64,000 nucleotides of DNA. Origin: Amoebophrya sp. A120 (Eukaryota; Sar; Dinophyceae; Syndiniales; Amoebophryaceae). Below are positions 34,739 through 46,280 of the stretch, in pieces. Within the stretch, counting starts at the first letter, position 1. Each line of letters starts with the position of its first letter. The DNA is taken from assembly GCA_905178155.1 (NCBI GenBank), contig CAJINV010000013.1, forward strand, positions 3,034,158-3,098,157. Direction: 5' to 3'. The notes beneath the pieces were generated by a model, which worked only from the letters and a program-made list of their open reading frames with translations, had not been told where the DNA came from and did no database searches. A program made the translations under genes and the position numbers.

Positions 34739-37110
34739 ATGCTTTTCCTTGCAAAACATGTGCTTGGTGTGGAGCTTTTTCCCGAGCACGCCAAGTGGAA
34801 TAATACTTCAGGGGAGCAGCATGGTTCAGCTAAAACCTTCGCGGAAAAGCGAGAAGAAGTTGACCAGATACTGCACTTTTTTGAAACCGAGTTGGAAAAC
34901 AAATACGAGGGGTATTTGTCTTCGTCGTCGGGGAGCAGCGGGGGTGAGGAGGAGGAACATAACGGAAGGAAAGCCTCCACAACGGCGAGAGCGCCTGCAT
35001 CTGCCGTAACGCAAGACAAAGCTGATGCCAGCAACCCCAGCACATCATCATCTTCATCGTCCTCTCCCACCAACGAGGATGCGACGGCAGGTACTATGAA
35101 AACGCGACTAGTACCAGCGAAGACCACGAGGAGGTTCAAACGGCACAAGCTAGCCTCCCTGCGCACAGATTACTACAACGCGATCAATGCGGCCGATTTT
35201 TCCGACGAGGTTTTGACCAATTTGATCGAGGACGAGTACCTGATCGCCAAGAAACTGACCCAGGCAATCCAGAACGACGAGATTCCAAGAATTAAGAATG
35301 CGCGGGCCGACTTGGTGAAAACGGTGGACGCGGTGCTGAAGGCCGTGGAGTACCAAGTCGTGGCGAAGAACGTCCCGCCGATACTGCTCGCTCTCAACGG
35401 ACACGACGTCCGCGAGTTGAACCGCCAAGCAGATTTAGCCGGAGCGGTCTCCAACTGCCGGGACTGCTACCACGAGTTTTTGGAGGTGCTGGCTACGGAT
35501 TGGATCCCACTTGTCGGCAAAATCGCGGACAAGATTAATAAGGCAAGCAACTTCGCAATCTCGGCGGAGCACAGGGATTTTCTCGCGAAGGGGTGTTGTG
35601 GGGCGAAGGGGTTCTACTCCGGGCTGAAAATCCTGACAACTTCGGTAGTTCTTGGATCAGCGTCTGCGAAAGCCTCAAACAAATCTTCGTCCAAGGCCAG
35701 TGCTAGTAGTTCTTCGTCTGCGCGTGCTGCTCGTGGTCTGTCCAAAACCAACACCGGCCCGGATTCCTGGCTTTCCCTGCTCACGCGGATGGCAACATCA
35801 TCTTCAAGGGCAACAGGAGCTGCTACATCCTCGACAGCTTCTTCGTTCTCCTCGTCAAGCGAGACACAACGACCTGCAGATCATGACAATCTGGGGGAAG
35901 ATATCCTATGTAAAAACGTCCCCACCCCATAGTCAAGATGGGGAATCGGCTAGACAAGTCCACGAGTTTTGGCTGTTTCGCATGACAGATTTGGATTCGT
36001 AGTGTAGTGCTTTTTGAGCTAGCTTAGCAGCATCACAGACCTAGCAACTCATGCTGATTGGAGCATGACAAATTCCAAAACACGGATAGAAAGTGCTTCT
36101 CATGGGGCTCCGCATGAGAAACATTTTCAGCATGCAGATTTGCATGAAAAATATGTGCTGGGGACGTTTTTAAATACGATAGAAGAAGACCACTTAACTG
36201 CCGCAGCGGAGATTTTTCACAAGTTCCTCAGAGACGAGGCGATCTTCTCGCAGGTGTTAGAGCATCATTTATCGTACGGAAAAATCCCCCCTCCCCATAC
36301 TGAATAGGTATATTTTTGGAAATTTCTGATGCTGATTTGTGGCCACAAACCGTGTCTGTATTGCAAGACAGCAACTCCGCAGGCTCCGCCGCACTATGCC
36401 GGCGGCTTGTCATGCTGTTGGGCCTACAGTGCGGCTGTTTTTCATGCTAAACGCCTAGGCCAGAGCCTCCCTGCTCACACTTGGTATGGGCCTGCAGTGC
36501 TCTCCAGCAAGACCGCTCGGATTTGTGTACACGAACCCAGCTTCAGAAGTATCGTTTTGATGTTGGGGGGGATTTTTCCTTTTGATATCATTCCCGGTCC
36601 AAGGAGATTAACCCTCTGAACCTAAACCCGTCCTTTCTCCAGTTTGTGCAGCACAACGTCGTAAGCAACTTGCTGCAGACGTTCTCGAAACTGTTCACGA
36701 TCCTGAACAGCTATTTGAACCAGCTCCGGCTAGACATCGGCGACCGCAAAGCGAAGCGGAATTTCAACGAGATGAGAAGAAAGGAAATCGCCGTGGAATT
36801 GCGGCCGATGATTGAACACGTCATGCTCAGGCGATTTTTGGCGAGGGGGGCGGAGGAATTTGCAGAAGCGGCAGCAAGGGCGAACGGCGTTCAACAAAGC
36901 AGAGGTGCAAGAACAGATGAGGCAAAGATGAAGTACACTCAGGCTGGACCTGGTAGTAACAAGGACCATGATCATGATAGTCGAAGTTGTACTGCAGGTG
37001 GAAGTGCGGAGATTCCGAAAAATCTAGACAGTAGCATCACAGCCACGACGACTCGAAGACGAAAACGGTATACAGACGCCGAGTTGTCTGCTCTGCTCAA
37101 CGACGATTAA
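34739..37110 (+). CDS. 587-aa helical protein, function unknown
   Basis: Exons 34739-35901, 36187-36269 and 36593-37110 join in frame after removing a D and a B element. N-terminal part has a charged helix (AEKREEVDQILHFFETELEN) and a Ser/Glu-rich acidic linker. Residues about 140-300 form a folded-looking, helix-rich region (LRTDYYNAINAADFSDEVLT, EDEYLIAKKLTQAIQ). A Ser/Ala-rich linker holds both element sites nearby. The C-terminal block (HLTAAAEIFHKFLRDEAIFS, NLLQTFSKLFTILNSYLNQL) is again helical and ends basic. No family recognised. Confidence 0.72.
35902..36181 (+). mobile_element. Introner element, family D
   Basis: 280 bp. Starts TATCCTATGTAAAAACGTCC. Target repeat GAAGA at 35897-35901 and 36182-36186. 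Joins Leu-Gly-Glu-Glu-Asp. Same orientation and close similarity to 52877. Confidence 0.92.
36270..36587 (+). mobile_element. Introner element, family B (subtype a)
   Basis: 318 bp. Target repeat TCATT at 36265-36269 and 36588-36592. Interior closely matches 2216. Only 83 coding bases lie between it and the D element upstream. Joins Glu-His-His-Ser-Arg. Confidence 0.92.
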
Positions 37111-37579
37111 ACGCCCAATAATCTCTGCGCCCTGCGGAGCGAGGTGCAGAACTTCGTGATTGCAGCAATGCTGCTGGTGCTGCATGTTGACGCTAATGGA
37201 TGTTCGTTTGTTTTTTCCAATACGGTGGGCATACGCGTACGTAAAGAAGTACGATCCTAGTCAGGGGTCTTCGGTTTAGTTTCACTTTGAGAGAAGATGA
37301 ACTGCACTTAAAACTACTCTGGGTCCGCCCTGGCGGCCATCTTATATGCAGGAACTAGACCTACTCCTAGTCCTACCCTGTCGTAGTGTTCGAGCTCCGG
37401 CTCACCTTTTCGACGATATTTTTGCAGGTGTTTGTTGCAATAATAGAGAGCGTTTTCATCATCTCGATCGAGGTGGTGTCCCCCACTTGAAGTTTTTTTT
37501 GTCAGTTTTGAGCGACAAAAATACCACCGATAGTAAAAACTGCGTCTAGAATAGATTATACCATCTACTGCGACAAAGA
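37111..37579. other. Intergenic, no gene seen
   Basis: About 470 bases with no supported frame on either strand. Confidence 0.5.
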
Positions 37580-38096
37580 ATGACTCGCATCGACCGGTAC
37601 CCCTTGCTGCCGGGCGTTTTCGCGTCGGTGTACCCGAATCCAAAATCCGAAACCGCCCACGATACGAGCAAATCTGACCCCGCGCCACCGCCGAACGCGA
37701 AGTGCAGTGCAGCCGATGTCGCGGCGATGGTGGCTAAGCTGGAGCACGCGGCGCCAGGTAGTCTACTTTGTTGAGATTGATGTTACCATGCTGCATGACA
37801 GACCAATGTTTCTGATGTAGAACATCTACTGCTTTTGGTCATCAAGATCAAGACCAACATCTTCAGTTGTAACATTTTATCAAACTTCAACAGGACCGCA
37901 GTACGAGGCCAACCTTTCGTTGTTGAAGCGGTGTGTCTGGCTTCAGAGCAAATCAAGCGACGAGGGCTGGGTGCAGTTGCGTGCGGAGCTGGGGCCGAAG
38001 GGGACGGACTTTATGTCGCTGAACCGAAAGGATCCCCGGGTGGATTTGCTTACCTACGGAAAGCCGCCAAATACGTTGTCGAAATTCGGGTTGTGA
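37580..38096 (+). CDS. 126-aa protein, function unknown
   Basis: Two exons (37580-37757, 37894-38096) with a GT...AG intron. N-terminus is MTRIDRYPLLPGVFASVYPN, then a short Pro/Ser linker and a helix (SAADVAAMVAKLEHAAPG). The second exon reads PQYEANLSLLKRCVWLQSKS...EGWVQLRAELGPKGTDFM and ends KFGL. Codon use resembles the neighbouring genes. No family recognised. Confidence 0.6.
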
Positions 38097-38444
38097 TTTT
38101 TTACCAATCCTGATAGATTTGGTGTCGTTTCATCTCCTCGCGTGAAGACATCAGCCGCGCTTCGGTCTTGTTTGGGATTCAGATGAAAAGACGGCATCAT
38201 CGTACTTTTCAAGCGAAATATTAGGGAATCCTGACGGAAGAAATAGAAACGCGACAAACGAGCGGGCTTTCGCCTTTGAAACAAGGTGATACACTTGCGC
38301 CGTGTTCCACTCTGCATGCTTTGCTAGGAAGCGGTACACCTAAGAACCTGCTTCACCTTCCTGCTCCTATGTTGTTTCAGTTCTGAACAAAGCACAGCTT
38401 TTGTTTTTAACGCGTGGTAAATTGAGCGAAGCGACACGAGAACG
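38097..38444. other. Intergenic, no gene seen
   Basis: About 350 bases with nothing recognised. Confidence 0.45.
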
Positions 38445-41400
38445 ATGGAGAGTGAGAGCTGCGCGGGTGTTATTCGCGCTCGCACCACACACATTAAGGA
38501 TCAAAGTCGAAGAGAATCTCTCTTCACATTTGATCTTCTCAAGAACAGCTTCCGCAAGGACGAGAGGTTCTGACTTTCTAGCAGCGGATGGCGTGTTGCA
38601 ATATCAGAGTAGATGACGTCTATGATGAAATGATGAAAAATCATAATGAACCGCTTCCGGCTGAACCTAGCCCGAAACTCTCGTCCTCTATTTTCCTTTC
38701 AGAAAAGTGCAAAGCGAAGTGTCTCGCCGGATTCGTCTGGACGGGATGCGCTGTGCGGCTCGGAATGTCCCAGTATATGTGATGGTCCTTTTTTATGTTC
38801 TGTTTCCGTCCTGATCCTTCCATGATGCGCAGCATGTTTCTATTGGTGTTTAGATTCGTCGTTTTTACAGTAGATTGCTATGTAACTGGAAACATCGTAT
38901 GAAAAAGGTCTTCTGGGCACGCCGCGCCGGGAAATTTCCGGTTCGTCAGACGAGAACAATCCCGCCGGACCGGGGGCGGCAGGAGAAATTTATCCGAATA
39001 TCGGCCGTGGTCCGAGTAGCAAAACAAAAGGTGTAGTTTCAACAGCATCTTCGCAACACTACAATCAAGTCATCGCAGCTGCTGCGCCATCCTCCTCGAC
39101 GCCTCGGAATCATAAGAACAGCCCTGGTCCTCACCAGCACAACAAGCCTTCTCTGCTCCAGTCGCTTGCCACAAGAGACGTCCCCGTGCCTCTAGCCAAT
39201 GAGACAAATTCTATTTTTGCGAGTAAGAAGATTTTTGGGGAGAAAGATGGCGCGGAAAGAACAAATCACCTGACCAGCTCCGACGGACGCGATGGTGGAA
39301 ATGACTCGTCGGCGACGTCCGACGAAGCGGCAGCGGCCGGACCGACAACGAACGCCGCGACCAACCGCATTCACCAGGCTCTGATGGATGATCCGGCCTT
39401 TGACGATTCGGTCTCGACCGGGCGCTCCGGGGATATGGAAAGTTTCACCACTTCGCAGAACAATCGGACAACTAGAGGTGGACCTCCACGGGCTACTAAC
39501 AACGGTAGAAGTGCAGCAGCAGCAGCTAGGGCGGAAAACAATAACAACACCAATCTAGTGCTCAATAACAGCCGCAATCAATTACATCAGCAAAGCCAAA
39601 GCTCTAGCCCGGGGCAGACCACCAGCGCGCGGAACTCGCCCCACAACATGAGCACCAGTCGGAGCACGAAGGCGACCAGCGCAACGCGCCACATCCTGGC
39701 CGACGCCGCGGCGGCAACCGTATCCGAGTGTGAAACTTCCCCATCCCCCTTCATTTGACAGGCATGATGAGTAGCAACACAGCAAACATTGGTGGAAATT
39801 ATGTGGCTTCCGCGTGACAATGACAAATCTTCACATCGATTGGGCGGTGCTGTTTGAGAAGATTTTTTCAATTTTGCCATCCTGCAGACTGTGGTCAGAA
39901 GCTGCACGCTGTGGATTTGGTATTTTTTAGTACAAATGTTGAGCGGGACGACGATGGGGAGTTGTGCACTTTCATAAACCGCAACGGCGCTGTATGCTGC
40001 GAGGGCGGAACGCGAGTACGGCTACAGTAGCTACAGCAACCGGTTCGACTCGCACTACAACATATGCATTGCAAATATGCTGTGGTCTGCAGTAAACTTG
40101 TGATGCCAGATTGTGAATGAGTACTTAAGATGACAGTCCCAGTAGCTGCATCCATGACAAGTTTTCGGGACGCTTGGTTCTCGTGTTTAGAGCGCAGCAC
40201 TTTTATTTCAGTGCGAGCCCTTCCTTTGTCGAAAAAATAAAAACTACGCTCTTTTCGGTCACATGCAATACAGATCCTGCAGGACTGCAGGACACACGCA
40301 AGACAGATCCCGCTTTTATTGCAGACCCAGAGGACACAAATTTGCACTTGATATTACAACCTCTCAGATGACAATACATCTTCCTCGTCCGGAAGAGTGA
40401 ATCAGTCCAGCTCAAACCCCAACCCCAATAGCAACTCCCAGTCCGGGACTGCGACGCAGCAGAATCAGAACCACCAGATGAACCCGCAAGCAGGCGGCGC
40501 TTTCGATAGTTTCAACTACGTCCGAAGAATCGGAAGTGGAGGTGGAACTAGTAGCAACCCTCTCGTTGCCCATAGCCACTCGCTGACACACTCCGCCGCG
40601 CTCCGGTCTTCCGGCGAGTTCAGCAATACTGCTCTCCGTGCGTCGGGCGGGTTGCTGAGTAATGACACATCGATTTCGATTTCGGAATTGCCTACCAGGG
40701 TGAAGAATAGTCTTCCCCCAACGCGGACCATTTCGGGGCGAATGATCGCCGACGGCGAGGAAGCGGATGGTGGCGGTACTACAGCGAGGCAGGTGCAGCT
40801 TCAACAAGGACGTGCTACTAGTGGAAATGTTCGAGGTTCATCTCCCCGGCCTAGCAAAGCAAGTCCGTCGAAGGGTATCGACCAAAGTAAGACTACCACC
40901 GTGACAACCTCTAACAGCCACAGCTCGACGGACACTAGTAACCGAATGCAGCAGAACTCAAACAAGAGTTTTTTCACAACGATGCTCGGCGGTGGGGGCG
41001 GAATAAAGCATAGGAATTCGCAGGATAAGCTTCTGAACAACGCCGCAGCTACGTCATCTACACCAGGTGCCAACGCACCAGTGGCAGCTGGCGGTGCCTC
41101 GCGCCGCGGCAGTCTCGCCTCGTTGTGGCTTCCATCCGAAGTTTGTCCGAGCCAGTCCGATCACGGCACTGCTGACGATCAAGGCTCCTCGATTCTTGGC
41201 GATATCGGAACAACTACGGCTGGACGACATCATGACAAAGAAGCCAGTACGTCGCCGCAAGACAGCGCTGCAGATCATCTGCAAAATCCATCCACACCTG
41301 CTGCGACTACCTTGCGAAAATTATTCTTCGGAGGAGGACCCGGGGGATCATCTTCAGGCAACACTAAGGACCACTCCGCAAGAACGGATCATACCGTCGC

Positions 41401-42022
41401 TGCACCAGGAGCTACTTCGCGTACAAAATATAGCGGCAAAAACAGTACGAGCACGTCCGGCAATATTAAAGCACAATCGATCCTGCAGCAGCCGGAAGAA
41501 TATTTGGTAACCACTCCGAGTGACGCCTTTTATTCGACGAGTGTCGAACCGGCATCGAACGTGTTGAAGCAGATGGACGATGAGGCGACGGATTTGTTGA
41601 TAGAGAAGATGAAGATGCGAACGGACAATCAGTTTCAAGCGCGAAAAATGGCGGATGACGATTTGTTTGAAGTAGACGAAGAGCGAGGAATTAGAAACAC
41701 GAAGAAGATGAGCGGGACCGGCACTACCGCCTCCCCTATCACGGCGCGCCGCATACAGTCACATGTCGGGGAGCATCATGAGGATGAACACCAAAGAAAC
41801 TACAACGAGAATTACATCGAAGGAGATGAGTTGTACGGGAATCTGCGTCCGACGTCAGGCGTCCAGGGCGTTATGCAGGGAGGTGGCCGCGGAACCACGC
41901 CGGTGGTTTTGAGTACTGGAAGTCGGCCAGCGTACCGGGAACTGGACTGGGACAGCTCCTCCGGATCGGATCACACCTACTACTCCGAAAACGCGTTTGC
42001 ACAAATTCCTAATGGGAGGTGA
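38445..42022 (+). CDS. Ser/Asn-rich disordered protein, 5' exons tentative
   Basis: Secure exons are 38908-39720, 39982-40061 and 40361-42022, joined across two TIR elements. Two upstream exons (38445-38566, 38703-38752) are phase-compatible guesses that supply a start; with them the protein is 908 residues. It is nearly all low complexity: Asn/Ser/Thr-rich stretches, Gly runs (SGGGT, LGGGGG, GGGPGG) and scattered basic clusters. A slightly more ordered part lies near the end (DAFYSTSVEPASNVLKQMDD). No domain recognised. The first of the two elements inserts in a poly-Ala tract, and its removal gives Ala-Ala-Ala-Thr-Ala-Thr. Confidence 0.6.
39721..39976. mobile_element. Introner element, family I (single copy)
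   Basis: 256 bp. Arms TATCCGAGTGTGAAACTTCC and complementary GGGGAGTTGTGCACTTTCATA are imperfect. Target repeat AACCG at 39716-39720 and 39977-39981. Interior is unrelated to A-D. Confidence 0.85.
40062..40354. mobile_element. Degenerate introner element, family A-like
   Basis: 293 bp. Arms ATATGCATTGCAAATATG and CAAATTTGCACTTGATAT still pair, but the GTCTGGGTCTGG core is changed to CTGTGGTCTGC. The repeat is 6 bp, TACAAC (40056-40061, 40355-40360). Joins Tyr-Asn-Leu-Ser in frame. Confidence 0.82.
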
Positions 42023-42457
42023 GCATTATTGAGCACTTGCCGTTGTGGTCTTTCAGCCATCTGGAAGATCTGTGCCTGCTAATTATATCAGGAGCAAGAA
42101 CGGGGGCTGCAAAAGCCAAAACTGCACGGGAAAATTGAACAAAACGGTGTGGATAGTACTAGTACCGACATGATCAGTGATCAAGCTGATGTATTAAAAA
42201 TTCACTGAAAAAGTAATGATGTTGATGGCGCAAAGCTATCGGCGGGCAGTAAAAAAAGGAGTCTAGGAAAAAAATGGGCAAAATATTAAGAAGAGGAAAA
42301 ACAACACATAGAATACACTCAGTCTCAAGCTTATACAGACCATATCCTCGTCGAGTGACACACGGAGTCATTGTCATTACTTAAAATGATTGCTGTTGAA
42401 AGGATTTACTTCTTCTGACCGCATGATCACTCAGTGACTTACAAGTGTACCAATCAA
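42023..42457. other. Intergenic, no gene seen
   Basis: About 435 bases, AT-rich; nothing recognised. Confidence 0.45.
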
Positions 42458-43212
42458 ATGAAATTGGGTTTTCGTTATTGTGTGTTTGGTGTGCATTTTG
42501 AGAAAAAAAAGCGCTGTGCTATTGAAAAGTGTGACGTCGAGCACAACATGCTCGCGGAGGTTTTGCCTGGTATTCCCATTGTGTCGCCTGTGAATCACGA
42601 TATGGAGGCTCCGCGAAGAAATATGTTTTGTGTCGAAGGCGTGGTTGGAGGAAATCAACTGTATAAACACAAGTAAGTACGGTTCAACGTGCTGCGCCGC
42701 TCGAGCAAAAGAAAAACCAACTTTATGCTGTTCTGATGCGGGTGATGGCATATTTTATTTTGAAAACGCGGACTTCGATTTTTTTCTTTTTTACGGTTGT
42801 TTTTTTTGTTGGCTCACCTTGAGGAGGTCGTCTGTATTTTTCGGGTTGCGGTGGGACTCTGATTTTTTTTTTTATTTGAGACTGGAGTAAGCAAATCTAC
42901 CTACAGCGAGAGCGAGACGAGAGGCCGCCTACCAGCTGTTTTCATGTCGTGCTTATGTGTGTTTTTTATCTTTTCCTCCGAAAGGGATGCGAATCTCCCG
43001 AGCACTTCGAGTGGGCTTCTCTTTGAGTTTGCTTTTTCCGGACGGGCTGACATTCTGTTTGTTTCTTTACCTGCTGTTTTTTTACAAAAATTTTTCTTGT
43101 ATTCAGTATGCAAGATCAACGACGTACAACGCAACAACATCTCGGCAGGCGAAGAAGAGGCCAGGCGGGCCAAGATCTTCCCATAGCTATCTCAATCTGT
43201 GTAGGGAATTAA
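42458..43212 (+). CDS. Possible 106-aa two-exon protein, weak support
   Basis: Exon 42458-42672 starts at ATG and ends at a GTAAGT donor; it reads MKLGFRYCVFGVHFEKKKR...NQLYKH. A phase-compatible exon after a CAG acceptor (43107-43212) adds a Gln/Arg-rich tail. The intron would be 434 bp, longer than others here. An alternative second-exon frame (ending ARRAKIFP) is also open. No domain. Confidence 0.3.
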
Positions 43213-43625
43213 ACCGCATGTAAAAAGCAAAAGAGATTGATGAAGTCTGTTTCGTGTCTTGTTTAATAGGTGGCAGCGACTTTTTTTGTGAAAATAGTCC
43301 TGTAGTTACAACGTGTAAGTGTAACTCATGTGTCACAAGCACAGCCACATTGTCGGTCGTCAAACAAAACTTGTAAATATCGGTGTTGATGAGGGTTGTG
43401 AATTTGAAAAGCAGAAAAAAACCTTATGCTTTCTTGATGGATACCTGTTGTGTTTATCTTGAATTAAGTACTTTATATCTAAGTACCATGCGGAGATGAA
43501 TCTAGTCAAAACGTTTTTAGCAACTTAGGAAGTTTGCAGAAATCTTCAAGAATTCACTTTCTTTACCGCTGCGACTTTTCCTAGCGTCATGAAATAACCC
43601 TTTTCAGCTCTGTACGTCTAGCATT
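43213..43625. other. Intergenic, no gene seen
   Basis: About 410 AT-rich bases with no supported frame. Confidence 0.45.
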
Positions 43626-45377
43626 ATGATTTCGGAAAACTACAGCGGTGCTGGACCGGATACCCACGCTGCAGACACGGCGGAGGGAAACAAGAACACT
43701 GCTTTATTACAATGAAAAATGCCCCCTCCCCATATCAAAACGGAAATCTGTGATGCAGATTTGTGGTCACAAATGACAAATCAGCTTTGTGATGCTAGAA
43801 GGCAAAAGATGCGGACTGTAGTGCTGTCCGGCGTGGGAAAGCCTTACAGCTCCAGGATGACAAAAGGCAACTGGAAGTGGGAAACAGCATGACAGATAGC
43901 CTGCAACTTAGGCCGCAGCTTCGTCTCTTGGCCTTCTAGCAATACAAGTTGATTTGTGTACTCAAATACAGCATCACAAATTCGCGCATCTTCCGTTTCC
44001 GATATGGGGTGGGGGCTTTTTTCAGTTTGATATGCTTCCACAACATCATCAATCACACCAGTAGCTCGTGGTCGTCTCCGAGCAGAAGATGGTGCAACGA
44101 CGACGGCTACAGAGATTTTTCAGGCCGAGAAACAAATATCCATCCCAAGAGAGGACCACAACTACGACGGCAGTACTAGTTCCGGTGCGGCTACAGCAAC
44201 CTACTCTTCCAAGTCTCCACCGGGCGCCACTCTTTTAGAAGAGTTCGCGTTGCAACAGGACGTCGGATCCACAGGAGTCATAGACTTCCATATTTCACTG
44301 CCGGACGAGCAGCAGGGAGGACAGGCGCTGCATCCAGTTGACAATAGTACAGAGATGAACAATACGAGAGCGCCGGGCCTGTACGGCTTGATCTACTATT
44401 CCACGATCAGCGTTGCGGACGACCTAACTGCGACGAAGAACAGCACGTCGACCGCGCGCGACCCGTTGTTGTGTAGCTCCAGTTGTGTGATCCTGCAAAG
44501 ACAGCGGACAAACAACAGCACAGCAAGCCGTGGAGCAGGAGACCAAGAGCTGCATCAAGGCAGTTGTACCAGCCACGTGGTACTGCACGACCACCTCGTC
44601 CCACAGGGAACAACGACCACGACGTCAAAATCAAAAAGTAGTAACATCAACACTTTGACGACCAGTTTTGTGCTCCCTGAAACAAGCGGCTCGCAGTTGC
44701 TACAACAGGATGCAGTTCACGATCATCAGCAGAGTCTGCAGCGACACAGCTTCGCCAACAAACTGCGGGAAAAACTGATCCCCACGGCTTTGCGCCGTGA
44801 GAACGAGCTTTATGCGAACAACGAAAGTAGCTCTGGTTCCTCCTGTCGGTCCAGTATGTTGGAGGAAAGCACCACCTGTCGGCAAATGCAGCGCTCCGTC
44901 CCCGGCCCAACGGGGAGCAGCAGCAGTTTCGGCACCGTGAGGAAAGTGCCGAAGCCGCTCGAGTTTTCGGATTTGGACCAGTCCGACCACACTTACCACT
45001 CACACGACCACGACAGTCAGAAGTCGGACTCGTCCTCGCAATTCACGCTTCCGGATCAACATTCCGCGCCCCGGTCCGTGCCGCGCTCGAGACAAATCAG
45101 TAGTACGGAAAATTCGTCGGCTCAACTCATGTTGACCACGCCCGTGCTCTCGGACTATTGTTCTGCATTGGAGCAACAGGAATATATTCTTGCCCGGGTG
45201 GCACAGTACAAAGAGCCGAAGATGACCAAGAGCCAGCGTGTCTTGATGCAACAGAGGCTGGACATCCAAGCCTACCAGCGCTGGTTACGGGGTCCGGGAA
45301 GGAGCAAGTCGGCGAATCTACCGATTGGAGCGAAGGCGGAAGTGCCAGTGCCGGTGCATCCCATACCAAACTTCTAG
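43626..45377 (+). CDS. Ser/His-rich protein, function unknown
   Basis: Exons 43626-43704 and 44038-45377 give 472 residues after removal of one element. The sequence is mostly disordered, rich in Ser, Thr, Gln and His. A helical stretch lies near 290-310 (FANKLREKLIPTALRRENEL). A more conserved-looking C-terminal segment (CSALEQQEYILARVAQYKEP ... LMQQRLDIQAYQRWLRGPG) precedes a short basic tail. A donor near 45342 would be in phase with the exon at 45633, so the annotated stop may not be the real end. No family recognised. Confidence 0.62.
43705..44032 (-). mobile_element. Introner element, family B core with family-C end
   Basis: 328 bp, the longest. The 5' terminus TATTACAATGAAAAATGCCC is that of family C, but the interior is the reverse complement of the family-B element at 1209. 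Target repeat TGCTT at 43700-43704 and 44033-44037. Joins Asn-Thr-Ala-Ser-Thr. Confidence 0.9.
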
Positions 45378-45632
45378 CCCAGAGAAAAAAGCTGTTACAC
45401 CAACATGGCAGTCTTTTGATACCAAAAGAACAAGCGAGGAAGAAAACAAATATGAGAGAAACAAAAACGTCGGTCTTGCATAGTGCCTCAAATTATCGCA
45501 TGCCACGGGCTACTGGCCCACGACAAGAATTTTTGTGCTGGAATATTTGCTTATGACATCATTAGCAAAAAATTACGGTACGCTGGCTTTTTTCTGTGTG
45601 ATACGTTCGGGTCCGGGGCACCGATTTTTCAG

Positions 45633-46280
45633 AGCAAGACAGCGCCGCCGGCTCACGCAAAGTCTTCCTCCTCGTCAGCGCGCAGGGTAAACAACTGGAC
45701 CGGCTACGAACAGGGGGAAATACGCCCGCAAATGACCCCAGCGCCTGTTGTCGGCAGAAATCCACGAGACGCCGTGGCCCCTCCTATCATGACCACCAGC
45801 CAGCAGCGAGACGTTTTGAATGAGTCTGACCTCATATGCGAGAAATAAACTGTGAATGATAATGGAGGTCCTCCTGGGAGTCGTGACAGCATGACAAAAA
45901 TTTTGTTCCGGCATGTCAGATGAAGCCAGTCAGGCACATCTACTTAATGCTTGAAAACACATGTGAAAGATGACTTCAAGGCTGGCCAGAATAGCAATTG
46001 CAACTGTGATGATGTAGCGTGCTTCACATTTTCAGACTGACACTTGAACATACACAATTTTTTTGTTGCATACCTCAGTTGTGGCACGTCGCGCAGCATC
46101 GAATCGGTGGAAGGCCGGGCCTCGGTTGTCGCCTTTTCTCTACCCGTGAGGGATCAAGATGATCCGCCGCCACCCAACCAGCTGCACGCAAACCGAGCGT
46201 TCAACATCCCGGATGTGCAACGACGAGCGCACGATCCTAGCAGAAGTAGCGAGGATGGCGATGGTCTGCGAGGATGGTGA
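45633..46280 (+). CDS. Possible 3' exons of the upstream gene or a separate gene
   Basis: Two open stretches without a good start codon: 45633-45848, after a pyrimidine-rich TTTTTCAG acceptor (SKTAPPAHAK ... VNNWTGYEQGEIRPQMTPAP), and 46079-46280, after CAG (CGTSRSIESVEGRASVVAFS ... FNIPDVQRRAHDPS). Both look coding in composition. The first is phase-compatible with the gene ending at 45377; the two can be linked from a donor near 45830. No domain. Confidence 0.35.
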
